This document shows, in pieces, positions 1 through 8,857 of a stretch of 55,890 nucleotides of DNA. The notes beneath the pieces were generated by a model. That model did not search any database. It worked only from the letters and a program-made list of their open reading frames with translations, and was not told the origin of the DNA. The position numbers and the translations under genes were made by a program. The stretch is from contig JAHDEX010000024.1 in assembly GCA_020628545.1 (NCBI GenBank), forward strand, positions 1 to 55,890. The letters are read 5' to 3'. The stretch's first letter is position 1, and each line of letters starts with the position of its first letter. This DNA comes from Paracoccaceae bacterium (GTDB taxonomy: Bacteria > Pseudomonadota > Alphaproteobacteria > Rhodobacterales > Rhodobacteraceae).

Positions 1-31
1 CATCGAATTTGGGCGTGCGGGATCGGGCCAT
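1..31 (-). CDS. Start of a protein cut by the window edge
   Basis: A minus-strand ATG at 31 is preceded by a very strong ribosome binding site (AAAGGAGG, about 8 bases upstream on the minus strand). The ten visible residues read MARSRTPKFD and run off the left edge. Such a short basic start is common in several plasmid-borne families, so no function can be given. It lies 40 bases downstream of the gene ending at 72 on the same strand and may share its transcript. Confidence 0.5.
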   Translation of the reverse strand, partial: MARSRTPKFD

Positions 32-71
32 GGCTGGCCTCCTTTCGAGTGTTGATGAGAGGGAATGGCGA

Positions 72-542
72 CTAGGTTGACCGACAGGGCCGTGGATCGT
101 TGGTGATTCTCGCGCCAAGCTTTTCGACCATGTCGATGTAGGTGGTCAGCGAGACAGACCTGCTAGCATCCGAACGTTGGGGGTCGGCCGATCCGTCCCG
201 CGTCACCTGCGGCAGGTTCGCGAAGGCGATGACATCGGTGACGGGTCGAATGTCGATGAAGGGCGTCCCTCGTGCGACCGCCAGGGCGGCCAAGGGAAAG
301 CGCTCGATTGGCGCGAGAGTCGAAACGGTGGTCCAACCGAGGTGAATGAACGTCCCGCCCTCTCCGCAGATCACATGCGCGTTTGGCAATAGCGCCGCTT
401 GCTTGAGATGACATAGATCACGCATTACGGCCCCACGTTCGAGCCGCTGCGCAAGTTCCGTCCTGCCATCACGACGCAATTCTCTATGCTGCCACCAAGA
501 TGCAGCGGTCGCGCGTAACACGCGCAAGACACCTGTTTGCAT
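72..542 (-). CDS. Hypothetical plasmid protein, 156 aa
   Basis: I do not recognise this protein. It is an open frame of 156 residues with a basic, Trp/Arg-rich first third and a neutral second half; no signal peptide, membrane segment or familiar motif is visible. The ATG at 542 has only a weak upstream AAAGGG, so the start is uncertain. It reads in the same direction as the partial gene at the left edge, which has its own strong ribosome binding site, so the two may form the distal part of an operon. An overlapping frame of 83 codons at 163-414 looks like a shadow. Confidence 0.45.
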   Translation of the reverse strand: MQTGVLRVLRATAASWWQHRELRRDGRTELAQRLERGAVMRDLCHLKQAALLPNAHVICGEGGTFIHLGWTTVSTLAPIERFPLAALAVARGTPFIDIRPVTDVIAFANLPQVTRDGSADPQRSDASRSVSLTTYIDMVEKLGARITNDPRPCRST

Positions 543-1505
543 GGGAATGCCCTTTATTGGGAAAGACAGACCGGAACCCGGCCTGGACCCGTCCGAGGGA
601 CCCCAAAGCCCCTCACCCGTCAGTCACAAAACCCGAAGAACACTTTCACTTTCTGTCGCCGCAAAAAGATCTCAGTGCCAGCACGCCGATTTCACTCCGC
701 AAATAAGTTTTCATCCTAACACCTTGTTTTTAAACAATATCTATCAAGTTAAAGGTAGATTCCAATGCAAATTGGATCTAACTGACAGCAAACCCGCACA
801 AAGAGCGGTATTTTTCCAAAGCCGGTAGCTCATTGAGCGCAGTCTGTGTCCTTTTGAGGCAAAGAAAACTCTGACTGGAATGGCTCAGGACGCTCGCCTC
901 GACCCTGCAGCTGGGTTTGACGGTTCTGTCCAAAAAAATCAGCGCCTCTTTGCCTAATCAGCGCACCCCAGTCCGTCACCCCCTGACCTGAAACAGGCGC
1001 TTAGCGATGCTGATCGAAGTTTGAGATTCCTCGTCGCGCGCGCAAACCCCAGCGCACAGAATCTCCACCCCACCTCGCACGGATCGATTTCACTTATAAA
1101 AAATTTCGAACTTTGCCGACGCCTTGCAAAAGGCGTGATCAATGGCGCACAAGCGTCTATGGAAGACCAAACCATTACAGCATGCCCAAACAGATAATTG
1201 TTTGATCGGGTCGAACCTAACCACAGGTACGTGACGTGAGCCTCTCACTTTCAAAAAAGCGGACTTGAGACGTCTCCAGATAGTCCTCAGGGCAATGTGG
1301 GCAAAAACGGACCACAGCAATATCGCTCATTGAGCGTATTCATCCATGAGAAAACAATGTCGCAGCTGATCTAAGTCTTGGTTGTCCTGTTATTCTAAGT
1401 CGTCGCTGCATCTATTTCACACCTTGGGTAGCACGATCGGTCAATTGAAACGGATGAAGCAGACCAGCAACCAGAGAATGCAATTCAGAACCAGCAATGG
1501 TCAAA
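543..1505. other. Gene-poor stretch beside the replication locus
   Basis: I see no convincing gene in these roughly 960 bases. Short open frames exist on both strands but lack ribosome binding sites and protein-like composition. The stretch holds a 12-base repeat, GCTCATTGAGCG, at 828-839 and 1325-1336; the second copy is extended to a palindrome. There is also a hairpin at 1119-1136 (ACGCCTT, loop GCAA, AAGGCGT) with no T-run, and an AT-rich patch at 720-780. It may be downstream replication or partition sequence, or decayed DNA. Confidence 0.5.
1324..1336. repeat. Short palindrome, second copy at 828
   Basis: CGCTCATTGAGCG is a perfect 13-base palindrome around a central T. The 12-base core GCTCATTGAGCG recurs in the same orientation at 828-839. 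Both copies lie in the gene-free stretch next to repC. They could be protein-binding sites, but nothing else ties them to a function. Confidence 0.35.
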
Positions 1506-1521
1506 GTTCACAGCTGTGAAC
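1506..1521. promoter_or_regulatory. parS: parS centromere site 1 of the repABC locus
   Basis: GTTCACAGCTGTGAAC is a perfect 16-base palindrome and fits the known RepABC centromere consensus GTT-N4-GC-N4-AAC exactly. The flanking bases A and T extend the symmetry to 18. It lies 28 bases beyond a second identical copy, downstream of repC. RepB (the ParB-type protein of this locus) would bind here to drive plasmid segregation. Confidence 0.9.
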
Positions 1522-1549
1522 TTCTAGAAAAACGGATTGCCAGCAGAGA

Positions 1550-1565
1550 GTTCACAGCTGTGAAC
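1550..1565. promoter_or_regulatory. parS: parS centromere site 2 of the repABC locus
   Basis: This is the second identical copy of GTTCACAGCTGTGAAC, starting 44 bases after the first and only three bases beyond the repC stop codon. Placement immediately downstream of repC is one of the known parS locations in repABC plasmids. Confidence 0.9.
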
Positions 1566-1568
1566 TAT

Positions 1569-2798
1569 TTATGCAGCATTGCGTTTCATCAATGCCATTA
1601 TCATGGGACCACAAGAGAACTCTCCTATGGCAGCTTTGGCCGACAACGATCTCAAATAGCCACCGGGGGAATGGATTTCGTCGAAGCGTTCAAGCATAGC
1701 GACAATGACGACTGCGGCTTCCTCAGGTCCCATATGCTGTTTGGCGTCGTCCCATGCCGAAGGGGAAATACCCATCATGGGGCGCACGATATCTGCAACT
1801 CGGACCAGATCATGCCAATGGCGTATCGGAGCGTCAGTATACGTCAAATACTCGGTGCATGCTGCCGTAACCAGACCAAGCGGAATTCTTGGAAGGTTGC
1901 GATCGGACGCTTTTGGGTAGTCTTTCTCCTGGTCCGCTACTTCGACACTAGACACAGCGTTAGTCTCTGTTTCACTCCGTTTCGCCTTCGCTTTTTCTAA
2001 GCGTAGTTCAAGATCATTAGAGTCTATATTTGAATTCTGATAGTGCTGTTCATTTTGGACAGCACTGGTGCTCATATCTACTGTTTCTGGACCATCAAAA
2101 ACATCACGTGCTGCATCCAACATCTTTTGAAGCCGTTCTTCAATCCGACGTAATTCATCAAAGTCGAGTTTACGGCGCAGGTCACGGGCTGTGAGGACTG
2201 CCATATCCGACGCCTGGTCCCAGAGGGGCAAGTCGGGGCGCAAAGAACGGCCGTAGTCCACCAGACCCGCCAGATCGCGCCGCATGAGGCTAACAGTGGT
2301 CCTGAGGCGCTTGTAGCGGTCCTCTGCGGCTCTGGCGGCCTCTGCGGCTTCACAAACCTCTTGGAAACGGTGGGCGAGGGGGGACAGGTCGAAGCCGAAG
2401 GCGACCTTTTCGTCACCGTAGCGGCGCGCGTAGCGTTTACCGTTCGGGCTGTCGCGGCGCACAACGAAGCCGGTTTGGACCAGATTGGCCAAATGGCGCC
2501 GCATGGTCGAGCACGGCATGCCGTTAAGACGTTCGCAAATGGCCTTGTTTGACGGATGCACCACAAGTTGGCTGTCATTGGCCCCGAGAATCGTTGCTTG
2601 ATGAAAGCTGACGAGCGCCTGAAGGACGCTTAAGTCGCGGTCCGAGAGGCCAAAGGCGATACGGGCGGCGGAAAGTTCGCGCAGGGCCTCCCATTTATTG
2701 ACGCCTTCGGGTGGGGGTGCCTGTCGGGCTGCCGCCTGTTGTTTCAGGATCGCAGCATTGATCGGTCGCCGGAATGGCGTGACGGGGGTGTAGTCCAT
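1569..2798 (-). CDS. repC: RepC plasmid replication initiator
   Basis: RepC is the initiator of repABC plasmids; it binds the origin that lies inside its own gene. The 409-residue length and sequence fit the family: an N-terminal winged-helix part (about residues 35-150, with a LSAARIAFGLSDRDLSVLQAL-type opening and PSNKAICERLNG-type helix) and a C-terminal part (about 300-405) joined by a charged, low-complexity linker. The linker is encoded by an unusually AT-rich stretch, as expected for the origin. It is the last gene of repA-repB-repC, separated from repB by 186 bases that encode an antisense RNA, which probably limits its translation. Two parS sites follow its stop codon. Confidence 0.95.
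   Translation of the reverse strand: MDYTPVTPFRRPINAAILKQQAAARQAPPPEGVNKWEALRELSAARIAFGLSDRDLSVLQALVSFHQATILGANDSQLVVHPSNKAICERLNGMPCSTMRRHLANLVQTGFVVRRDSPNGKRYARRYGDEKVAFGFDLSPLAHRFQEVCEAAEAARAAEDRYKRLRTTVSLMRRDLAGLVDYGRSLRPDLPLWDQASDMAVLTARDLRRKLDFDELRRIEERLQKMLDAARDVFDGPETVDMSTSAVQNEQHYQNSNIDSNDLELRLEKAKAKRSETETNAVSSVEVADQEKDYPKASDRNLPRIPLGLVTAACTEYLTYTDAPIRHWHDLVRVADIVRPMMGISPSAWDDAKQHMGPEEAAVVIVAMLERFDEIHSPGGYLRSLSAKAAIGEFSCGPMIMALMKRNAA
1960..2075. other. oriV: Probable origin of replication inside repC
   Basis: The stretch coding for the RepC linker is markedly richer in A and T than the rest of the gene, with runs such as GAGTCTATATTTGAATTC. In studied repABC plasmids the origin lies in just such an AT-rich segment within repC. 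The exact limits are not visible. Confidence 0.5.
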
Positions 2799-2847
2799 GT
2801 ATCATTCACGAAGACAAAGATTTTCTGGTCCGCGAATCACTAAAGAC

Positions 2848-2936
2848 TTGCGAAAAACGGTGATCGAGACTAACTTGAAAATGCTAAGAACAAGTCTGGG
2901 TCTCGTGGAGCGGTCGCTTTGCGGGACCTTTTCTTT
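2848..2936 (+). ncRNA. incA: Counter-transcribed RNA (incompatibility RNA) with promoter and terminator
   Basis: On the strand opposite repABC, between repB and repC, a promoter-like pair TTGCGA (2848-2853) and TAACTT (2871-2876) is spaced by 17 bases. About 20 bases downstream lies a hairpin, GGTCTCG (2899-2905) pairing with CGGGACC (2922-2928), with an inner AGCG/CGCT stem, followed by TTTTCTTT. This is a complete short transcription unit of roughly 50-55 bases. Small antisense RNAs at this place are known negative regulators of repC in repABC plasmids. The RNA itself is inferred from the signals. Confidence 0.75.
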
Positions 2937-2984
2937 GGCTTTATCGTGCCTCCTGTTTTTTGGTTCTGCTCTGGCCTTATCTTC

Positions 2985-3992
2985 CTAACGCCGTTGCCAG
3001 CGTTCGTGAAGTTCTTGAATAAAATCAATGGCTTGTATTTCAACCCAATCGGCGAAGTCACCTTCTTCTAGCTCGATCGACAGGCCCTTGGCGGTGCGTT
3101 TCATCGTGCCGCCGCCAGGCAGGTTCACCCTTGAACCTCGGGCCGAAGAGGGGGCTTTGGCGCGTTTGGCAGGTTTGCCTGAGACCTTCGAGACGGCATC
3201 CCAAACAGCTTCGAACGCCTGAACCGAAGGATCATCAGCCAACGCCGCCTCATCAACGACCGCGCTTATCTGCGCCGTGTCATGGGCCTCATGCGCGATG
3301 CGGATGTAGGTTTCGGCATCCAAGCCGTTGTCCGCGATGGCGCGGCCCAGTGCCTCCCACCGGGGACGGCCGATGCCATGGGCGGCGCCGATGGCGCGGA
3401 CCAGATCTCCACCGACCATATCCACAATGGCGATGGCCATAGAAACCGACGATTTGGTCACGGTTAGAACCTCGGCCACCTGCGATTGATTGCCGAAGCC
3501 AGAGGACACGAGGTCTTGGGCGAAAATCGCCTTTTCGATGAAGGACAGATCGCGGCGGGCCATGTTTTCTGAAATCTGGGCCCGCAGCGCGCTGTCATCG
3601 TCCATGCTGGCCACAAGCGCGCGCACTTTGATGACTTTGTCAGAGCCGCGGATCGCCTCAAGCCTGCGCCGCCCGTAGACCAGCAGATAACGGTCCGGAT
3701 CTTCGGGGTGGCGACGCACGAGAATCGGCACGGTCTGGCCGTTCGCCTCGATCGCGTCACGCAGATCCAGAACATCCGCAGGATCGAGCCGGTCTGCCAT
3801 ACGGTCATCGACGATGCTGGAGGGATCAAGTTCCCAGACATGGTGAGAGTCGACCGCATCGCGGGCGGAGCGCAAAGCGCGGTTGGATGTCATCATCGGG
3901 GTTGCCGCGCGCGATTTCGGGGTAGGGGCGGGACCACCTGTTGCTGCAAGATTGTCGAGCATCGACATCCGCTTTTTCTTGCTGCTGGTCAT
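2985..3992 (-). CDS. repB: RepB, ParB-type partition protein
   Basis: RepB binds the parS palindromes and works with RepA in plasmid segregation. The protein has a ParB N-terminal domain at about residues 55-150 (LDPADVLDLRDAIEANGQ, then the RRHPEDPDRYLLVYGRRRLEA-type box with GRRR), and a helix-turn-helix near 165-190 (NQSQVAEVLTVTKSSVSMAI). Its length, 335 residues, is normal. I chose the ATG at 3992, which overlaps the repA stop codon (ATGA) and follows a GGGGG; an in-frame ATG four codons earlier is possible. Translation is probably coupled to repA. Confidence 0.93.
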   Translation of the reverse strand: MTSSKKKRMSMLDNLAATGGPAPTPKSRAATPMMTSNRALRSARDAVDSHHVWELDPSSIVDDRMADRLDPADVLDLRDAIEANGQTVPILVRRHPEDPDRYLLVYGRRRLEAIRGSDKVIKVRALVASMDDDSALRAQISENMARRDLSFIEKAIFAQDLVSSGFGNQSQVAEVLTVTKSSVSMAIAIVDMVGGDLVRAIGAAHGIGRPRWEALGRAIADNGLDAETYIRIAHEAHDTAQISAVVDEAALADDPSVQAFEAVWDAVSKVSGKPAKRAKAPSSARGSRVNLPGGGTMKRTAKGLSIELEEGDFADWVEIQAIDFIQELHERWQRR

Positions 3993-5188
3993 GAGCGCCC
4001 CCATGTTTTCTGCATGAGGTCTGCGACCTCGTCATTGAGTGCATTCAAGCTTTCGAGGGCGCGATCGTAGGTGGAGCGGGTGAAGGCGCTGCGTTCGACC
4101 TCGTAAAGCGTTTGTTTCGTCAGGCCTGCGTCAGAAATCGCGGTGGATTTGAGCATGGGGGAATTGAGGACCGCGTCGCCGTACATAGTACGCAGAAAGG
4201 CGACGATCCGGTTTTGCGGCGCATCCTGCGGTTCATAGCGGGTTAGCGCGTAACGCATCCAATCGTGGGACATGTCCGCGCCGGATTCCGCGATCACGTC
4301 CATCAGATCGGCGGTCATCCGCAAAAATTGCGACATCGACATCACATCAAGCATTTCGGGGTGGATCGTGACCAGCACGCCTGTTGCGGCAGAGAGCGCC
4401 GACATCGTGAGGAACCCCAGCTGTGGCGGGCAGTCGATGACAACCACATCATACTCGGCGTCGACCTGCGCGAGAGCCTCTTTCACGCGGAAAAAGAACA
4501 GCCCGGCGTTGCCCTGTGACAAAGCGCGCGGGGTTTCGTGCTCAAATTCCATCAGCTCAAGATTGCCGGGGATCAGGTCGAGGTTGGGGATATAGGTTTG
4601 GCGGATGACGTCGCGGATCGGGACAGGCTCGTCGTAGCGGATCGCGTCGTATAGCGTGCCGCCATCATCCAGATCGAATTCGGGCTGGACACCGTGCAGG
4701 GCCGTAAATGAGGCCTGCGGATCGAGGTCTATGCCAAGCACGCGGTAGCCCTTCAGGGCCAGCCGTTGGGCAAGGTGGGCGGACGTTGTTGTCTTGCCGG
4801 AGCCGCCCTTGAAGTTCATCACGCCGATGACCTGCAAATGATCGCTATCACGCCGTCCGGGGATATAGTCACCGGGTCTGCGGGCGGTTTTTTCCAACAA
4901 CACGCGCAGGGCCTGGATATCATGGGCGGAATAAAGCCGGCGGTTGCCTGCGGTGAGTTCGGGGGAGGGGCCCTTGCCGTCCAGATTGAGCTTGCGCAGG
5001 TAGGAATCGTTCACACCGAGAAGGGCTGCTGCCTCTCCGGAGGTGAATTTGCGCATCTCCTTCTTCGCATCGGGCGGAAAGAGGCTTTCGCGTTGAGAAT
5101 GCAGCTGTCCTGCCAACCATTCCGAGTGTTGACGGATGACCGCATTCAGGTCTTGGTGTGTGAAGGTCTTGTTCATCTGCCCTCTCAT
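3989..5188 (-). CDS. repA: RepA, ParA-type partition ATPase
   Basis: RepA is the Walker ATPase that moves plasmid copies and, in this family, represses the repABC promoter. The deviant Walker A motif KGGSGKTT lies near residue 130, and DLDPQAS follows as the A' motif. VVIDCPPQLGF near 235 is the Walker B region. An N-terminal MerR-like DNA-binding part (about 45-110) precedes the ATPase domain, typical of plasmid RepA/ParA. Length is 399 residues. The start may be the ATG at 5188 or the one at 5176, which has AGAGGG just upstream. It is the first gene of the operon. Confidence 0.94.
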   Translation of the reverse strand: MRGQMNKTFTHQDLNAVIRQHSEWLAGQLHSQRESLFPPDAKKEMRKFTSGEAAALLGVNDSYLRKLNLDGKGPSPELTAGNRRLYSAHDIQALRVLLEKTARRPGDYIPGRRDSDHLQVIGVMNFKGGSGKTTTSAHLAQRLALKGYRVLGIDLDPQASFTALHGVQPEFDLDDGGTLYDAIRYDEPVPIRDVIRQTYIPNLDLIPGNLELMEFEHETPRALSQGNAGLFFFRVKEALAQVDAEYDVVVIDCPPQLGFLTMSALSAATGVLVTIHPEMLDVMSMSQFLRMTADLMDVIAESGADMSHDWMRYALTRYEPQDAPQNRIVAFLRTMYGDAVLNSPMLKSTAISDAGLTKQTLYEVERSAFTRSTYDRALESLNALNDEVADLMQKTWGRS

Positions 5189-5280
5189 CCCGCATCCGCA
5201 TCTTTGGCGTGTTCACGGTAAATGACGTTTTTAGCCTCGTTTCCGTGACTATTGTCGAAAAGGGCAGATTCGCGCAAGAG

Positions 5281-5301
5281 TTTTCCACATGTAGTGGAAA
5301 A
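5281..5301. promoter_or_regulatory. Inverted repeat upstream of repA
   Basis: TTTTCCAC and GTGGAAAA form a perfect 8-base inverted repeat around ATGTA, about 95 bases upstream of repA. It is a plausible operator for repABC autoregulation, since RepA and RepB proteins are known to repress this promoter. No clear -10/-35 pair could be fixed, so the role is inference. Confidence 0.45.
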
Positions 5302-5358
5302 TTCTACGGGACCCACAAGGGCAATCGGAACGCTGCTGTGTGCGAAAGCGTCCCGGAA

Positions 5359-5384
5359 AGCACTGCGACGAGGGCCGCGGTGCT
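5359..5384 (-). terminator. Possible terminator after the first copper ATPase gene
   Basis: AGCACTGCG (5359-5367) pairs with CGCGGTGCT (5376-5384) over nine positions with one wobble, around an eight-base loop. It lies 27 bases beyond the stop codon of the copper ATPase gene, which is read on the minus strand. No clear T-run follows, so this is a weak call. Confidence 0.3.
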
Positions 5385-5410
5385 AGTGTTCGGCGTCCGA
5401 TTGTCTCGCG

Positions 5411-7744
5411 TCAGATCTTCGCGCGACGCAGCCGTAGCGCGTTGAGAACCACGGAAATGGACGAGGCGCTCATTGCGAAGGCTGCGAACATCGGACTGAT
5501 GAGAATACCGAAGAACGGGTATAGCAGACCCGCCGCGACCGGCACGCCAGAGGCATTATAGATCAGTGCGAAGAACAGGTTCTGGCGGATGTTGCGCATC
5601 GTGGCGCGGGCCAAGCGGCGGGCGCGCACGATACCGTCAAGATCACCTTTGACGAGGGTGATCCCCGCGCTTTCAATCGCAACATCGGCGCCGGTGCCCA
5701 TGGCAATGCCCACATCTGCCTGTGCGAGGGCAGGGGCGTCGTTGACGCCGTCACCGGCCATGGCGACCTTTGCACCGTCGGCTTGCAGATCGCGCACGAT
5801 TTTTGCCTTGTCTTCGGGCAGCACATCGGCGCGGACCTCGTCGATGCCGAGGCGGTCGGCCACGGCCTTGGCGGTACGTTCGTTGTCGCCGGTGGCCATG
5901 ATGATGCGGAACCCCAGATCGTGCAGCGCCTTGAGCGCAGCAGGCGTAGTGTCCTTGATCGGATCCGACACGGCGACAAGACCAACAAGCGCATCTTCGA
6001 CAACGACGAACATCACCGTTTCGCCTTCGTCACGGCGGATGTTGGCCACGTCGCTCAAAGATCCTGTTTCAAGGCCCAGATCCTCAACCAGCTTGCGGTT
6101 TCCGAGAGCTACGGATTTCCCATCGACCGTGCCGCGAACGCCTTTGCCGGTCACGGCCTCGAAGTCAGTGGCGCTGACCATATCCACACCACGCTCTTCA
6201 GCGCCGCGCACAATGGCTTCGGCCAATGGGTGTTCCGAGCCACGCTCTAACGAGGCGGCAAGGCGCAAAACCTCTGCCTCGTTGTGTCCGTCTTCGGGTA
6301 GGACCGCGACGAGGCGCGGTTTGCCCATGGTCAGCGTTCCCGTCTTGTCGACGATCAGCGTGTCGACTTTCTCAAACCGCTCAAGCGCCTCGGCGTTCTT
6401 GATCAGCACGCCGGCCTGCGCGCCGCGGCCGGTTGCCGTCATGATCGACATCGGCGTTGCAAGGCCAAGCGCGCAAGGGCAGGCGATAATCAGCACCGCG
6501 ACGGCGGCAATCAAAGCATATGAGAGGGCAGGGGCGGGACCCCAAACGGCCCAAGCTACAAAGGCCAGAATGGCAATTACGATCACGGCAGGCACGAAGT
6601 AGCCCGCGACCTTATCCGCGTATTTCTGGATCGGCGCGCGGGACCGTTGCGCGTTGGAGACCATTTCGACAATCTGGCTGAGCATCGTATCCGAGCCGAC
6701 GCGCGTGGCTTCGACGATGAGCGATCCTGTGCCGTTAATCGTAGCGCCGGTAACTGCGTCGCCTTCGACCTTTTCCACGGGGATGGGTTCACCCGTAATC
6801 ATGCTTTCGTCGATAGAGGAGCGACCCTCGGCGACGACGCCGTCGACGGGGACTTTGTCGCCAGGGCGCACGCGCAAACGGTCACCTACGACCACATCTT
6901 CAAGCGCTATTTCTTCTTCGCTGCCATCTTCGCGGATAACGCGCGCAGATTTGGCCGCCATGTCCAAAAGCGTACGGATCGCCTTTCCGGTGCCTTCGCG
7001 GGCGCGCAACTCCATCACCTGACCCAGAAGGACAAGTGTGACGATCACTGCCGCGGCCTCGAAATAGACACCTACGTGGCCTTGTTCATCACGGAAACCA
7101 TCGGGGAAGATATCCGGCACAAGGACGGCAACAACGCTAAACAGCCACGCGGCCATAACGCCCATCGCGATGAGCGAGAACATGTTGAGGTTCATCGTGC
7201 GGAACGAATTCCAGCCGCGAACAAGGAACGGCCAGCCACACCACCAGACCACGGGCGTGCCGAGGATCATTTCGATCCAGAGCGTGCCACGTTCGCCAAA
7301 AATGTCCCTGACACCGGGAAAGCCGATGAAAGGCCCCATGGTGAAGACCAGAAGCGGGATCGACAAAATCGTTCCGACCCAGAAACGACGGGTGAAATCG
7401 ACAAGTTCAGAGTTCGGGCCGTCTTCGACCATGGCAGCACTTTCCAGTTCCAGCCCCATGCCGCAGATCGGGCAAGAGCCTGGATGGGTCTGGCGGACCT
7501 CGGCGTGCATCGGGCAAGTGTAAACTGCACCTTCGTGGTCTAGCGGAACCGTATCGTATTTGCCGTCAAGTTCAGCAGGACCGGCACCGTGGCCGTGCGC
7601 ATGGTCATGCGACGCTGACGCCTCGTCCTGCGGGACAAGGTGCATCCCGCATTTCGGACAATCGCCCGGCTGGTCGGACACGACCTCCGGGTGCATCGGG
7701 CAGGTGTAGACTTGATGTTCCGGTGATGCGGTTGAATGGTCCAT
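5411..7744 (-). CDS. copA: Copper-exporting P1B-type ATPase with two N-terminal metal-binding zinc-ribbon-like repeats
   Basis: This inner-membrane pump exports Cu(I) at the cost of ATP. Its N-terminus carries two repeats of the YTCPMHPEV...CPKCGM heavy-metal-binding type (about residues 12-38 and 73-100) instead of the usual CxxC HMA domains, separated by a His-rich stretch. The membrane CPC motif (IIACPCALG) is near residue 422, the phosphorylation site DKTGT near 465 and GDGVNDAP near 660. I chose the ATG at 7744 (777 residues); an upstream in-frame extension overlaps the preceding gene and looks noncoding. It is the last gene of an operon read from a CueR-type promoter at 8669-8699. The window carries a second, HMA-type copper ATPase at 28385. 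Confidence 0.93.
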   Translation of the reverse strand: MDHSTASPEHQVYTCPMHPEVVSDQPGDCPKCGMHLVPQDEASASHDHAHGHGAGPAELDGKYDTVPLDHEGAVYTCPMHAEVRQTHPGSCPICGMGLELESAAMVEDGPNSELVDFTRRFWVGTILSIPLLVFTMGPFIGFPGVRDIFGERGTLWIEMILGTPVVWWCGWPFLVRGWNSFRTMNLNMFSLIAMGVMAAWLFSVVAVLVPDIFPDGFRDEQGHVGVYFEAAAVIVTLVLLGQVMELRAREGTGKAIRTLLDMAAKSARVIREDGSEEEIALEDVVVGDRLRVRPGDKVPVDGVVAEGRSSIDESMITGEPIPVEKVEGDAVTGATINGTGSLIVEATRVGSDTMLSQIVEMVSNAQRSRAPIQKYADKVAGYFVPAVIVIAILAFVAWAVWGPAPALSYALIAAVAVLIIACPCALGLATPMSIMTATGRGAQAGVLIKNAEALERFEKVDTLIVDKTGTLTMGKPRLVAVLPEDGHNEAEVLRLAASLERGSEHPLAEAIVRGAEERGVDMVSATDFEAVTGKGVRGTVDGKSVALGNRKLVEDLGLETGSLSDVANIRRDEGETVMFVVVEDALVGLVAVSDPIKDTTPAALKALHDLGFRIIMATGDNERTAKAVADRLGIDEVRADVLPEDKAKIVRDLQADGAKVAMAGDGVNDAPALAQADVGIAMGTGADVAIESAGITLVKGDLDGIVRARRLARATMRNIRQNLFFALIYNASGVPVAAGLLYPFFGILISPMFAAFAMSASSISVVLNALRLRRAKI

Positions 7745-7763
7745 GTTGGAGGCCTTTTCTTGG

Positions 7764-8432
7764 TCAGATGAATTTGGACAAGCGACCGGATCTGCGTTTT
7801 TTGCTGACAAGGGCCGCGAACAGGGACAGCCCCGATACAACTCCAAGGATCGCGACTGTCCAAAGGATGGATTCAGAATTTCCGGTCATCGCGACAGCCC
7901 CCATATGCGCCAGAAAAAGGCTCGCGGGGATGATCCCGGCCAATGTCGCAAGGGCGAAACGCCACGTTTGTATTGCGCTGAGACCCGCGGCATAGCTGAT
8001 CAGGTCGAAAGACAGAAACGGTAGGAGGCGGCTGGCGAAGACAATGAATGTCAACATGTTCTGGGAGCCCAGGAGAGCCCAACGGGAGGTATCGCCAAAA
8101 TACCGCTCGACGAAAGGATGACCCAGTTTGCGGGCCAGAGCGAAAGCGATCAACGCGCCGAGTTCGGCCCCGATCACGACAAGTGCCGCGCCGGCCCAAT
8201 GGCCATAGGCCGCACCAGCGGCCAGCGCGATCGGGGCGGAGGGCAGGGGGCTTGCCACGATCGCGATGGCCATGAGAGCAACAACGACAATCGGACCAAA
8301 GACGCCGGCAGCGTCGATCCAAGCCGCCAGGTCTGCGCGGGTCGGCAGTGTCAGGCCCAAATTGAGCACATCCGGCCGTGCGAGAACGACGAGGCCCCCG
8401 ATGAGGGCGATCAGGAGTGCGATACGAAGCAT
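7764..8432 (-). CDS. TVP38/TMEM64 family membrane protein
   Basis: A 222-residue integral membrane protein of the TVP38/TMEM64 (DedA-related, 'SNARE-associated') family, with about six hydrophobic segments. The family-typical central part ([20 protein letters not shown]...[31 protein letters not shown]) is at about 45-110, and the conserved [20 protein letters not shown] box is near 140-155. Members are often found next to mercury or copper genes, but their substrate is unknown. It lies 19 bases upstream of the copper ATPase gene and five bases after a small frame, all in one orientation, so it is probably co-induced by copper. Confidence 0.85.
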   Translation of the reverse strand: MLRIALLIALIGGLVVLARPDVLNLGLTLPTRADLAAWIDAAGVFGPIVVVALMAIAIVASPLPSAPIALAAGAAYGHWAGAALVVIGAELGALIAFALARKLGHPFVERYFGDTSRWALLGSQNMLTFIVFASRLLPFLSFDLISYAAGLSAIQTWRFALATLAGIIPASLFLAHMGAVAMTGNSESILWTVAILGVVSGLSLFAALVSKKRRSGRLSKFI

Positions 8433-8437
8433 CCGGC

Positions 8438-8650
8438 CTAGCTCATCAGGGAAAGTAGAAGCGCCGAAACCAATAGCGAGACACCAAAAGCGGCATGGGG
8501 TGCGGGTTGCCGCAACAAAACTACTCCGGCTTTGGGGGCGGTAGATTGTGGTAGCCCAGTCTGTTCAGGGGCGTACCGCATTGTCGAATGAGCGTATCTT
8601 AATTTTCCGTCTTGGGATCTCATATTTGTATTGCCTTCTAAGCTCGTCAT
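8438..8650 (-). CDS. Small hypothetical membrane protein
   Basis: This frame of up to 70 codons ends five bases before the TVP38-type gene. The last 30 residues contain one hydrophobic segment (AAFGVSLLVSALLLSLM). The true start is unclear: ATG codons at 8650, 8623 and 8581 are possible, and the first lies only about a dozen bases from the expected transcript start of the CueR-type promoter. It may be a real small membrane protein or only an untranslated leader. I do not recognise it. Confidence 0.35.
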   Translation of the reverse strand: MTSLEGNTNMRSQDGKLRYAHSTMRYAPEQTGLPQSTAPKAGVVLLRQPAPHAAFGVSLLVSALLLSLMS

Positions 8651-8668
8651 GGATGCGATTATAACGCT

Positions 8669-8699
8669 CAGGTAGGGGTTCCACTGGCTGGAAGGTCAA
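8669..8699 (-). promoter_or_regulatory. CueR-type copper promoter for the first copper ATPase operon
   Basis: Read on the minus strand: -35 TTGACC, a 19-base spacer TTCCAGCCAGTGGAACCCC holding a TTCCA/TGGAA dyad, then -10 TACCTG. The overlong 19-base spacing with a TTCC...GGAA dyad is the signature of CueR-activated promoters. The likely regulator is the CueR homologue encoded at 30908. Confidence 0.75.
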
Positions 8700-8717
8700 G
8701 TCGCTTATGTGTCACAA

Positions 8718-8732
8718 TTACATTTTGCGACA
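8718..8732 (+). promoter_or_regulatory. Candidate response-regulator box TTACA-N5-NNACA
   Basis: TTACA-TTTTG-CGACA lies about 125 bases upstream of the L,D-transpeptidase gene at 8858. The same arrangement of two half-sites ten bases apart occurs at 11663, 19646, 26650, 28009 and 31336. OmpR/PhoB-type regulators bind such ten-base direct repeats; the regulator encoded at 9532 is the obvious candidate. Confidence 0.35.
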
Positions 8733-8857
8733 AAGCGGTTCTGGTTCAGGGGTCTCTGGGGTTCGTAATATCAGGGTCAGCTGTCGTCATTTTGGTGATC
8801 GCGATGAGAATGCCATGTTAATCAATGCATTGTAGTGAAGCCTGATTTGGAGACGAA

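Noticed and set aside
954..1320. Two overlapping minus-strand frames (73 and 76 codons) in the gene-free stretch
   Set aside because: No ribosome binding site, no hydrophobic or motif pattern, and atypical composition with many Cys, Phe and Arg; they look like noncoding DNA.
5589..7543. Long plus-strand open frames (337 and 298 codons)
   Set aside because: They are antisense to the first copper ATPase gene, have low-complexity Ser/Thr/Ala/Arg composition and lack plausible starts.
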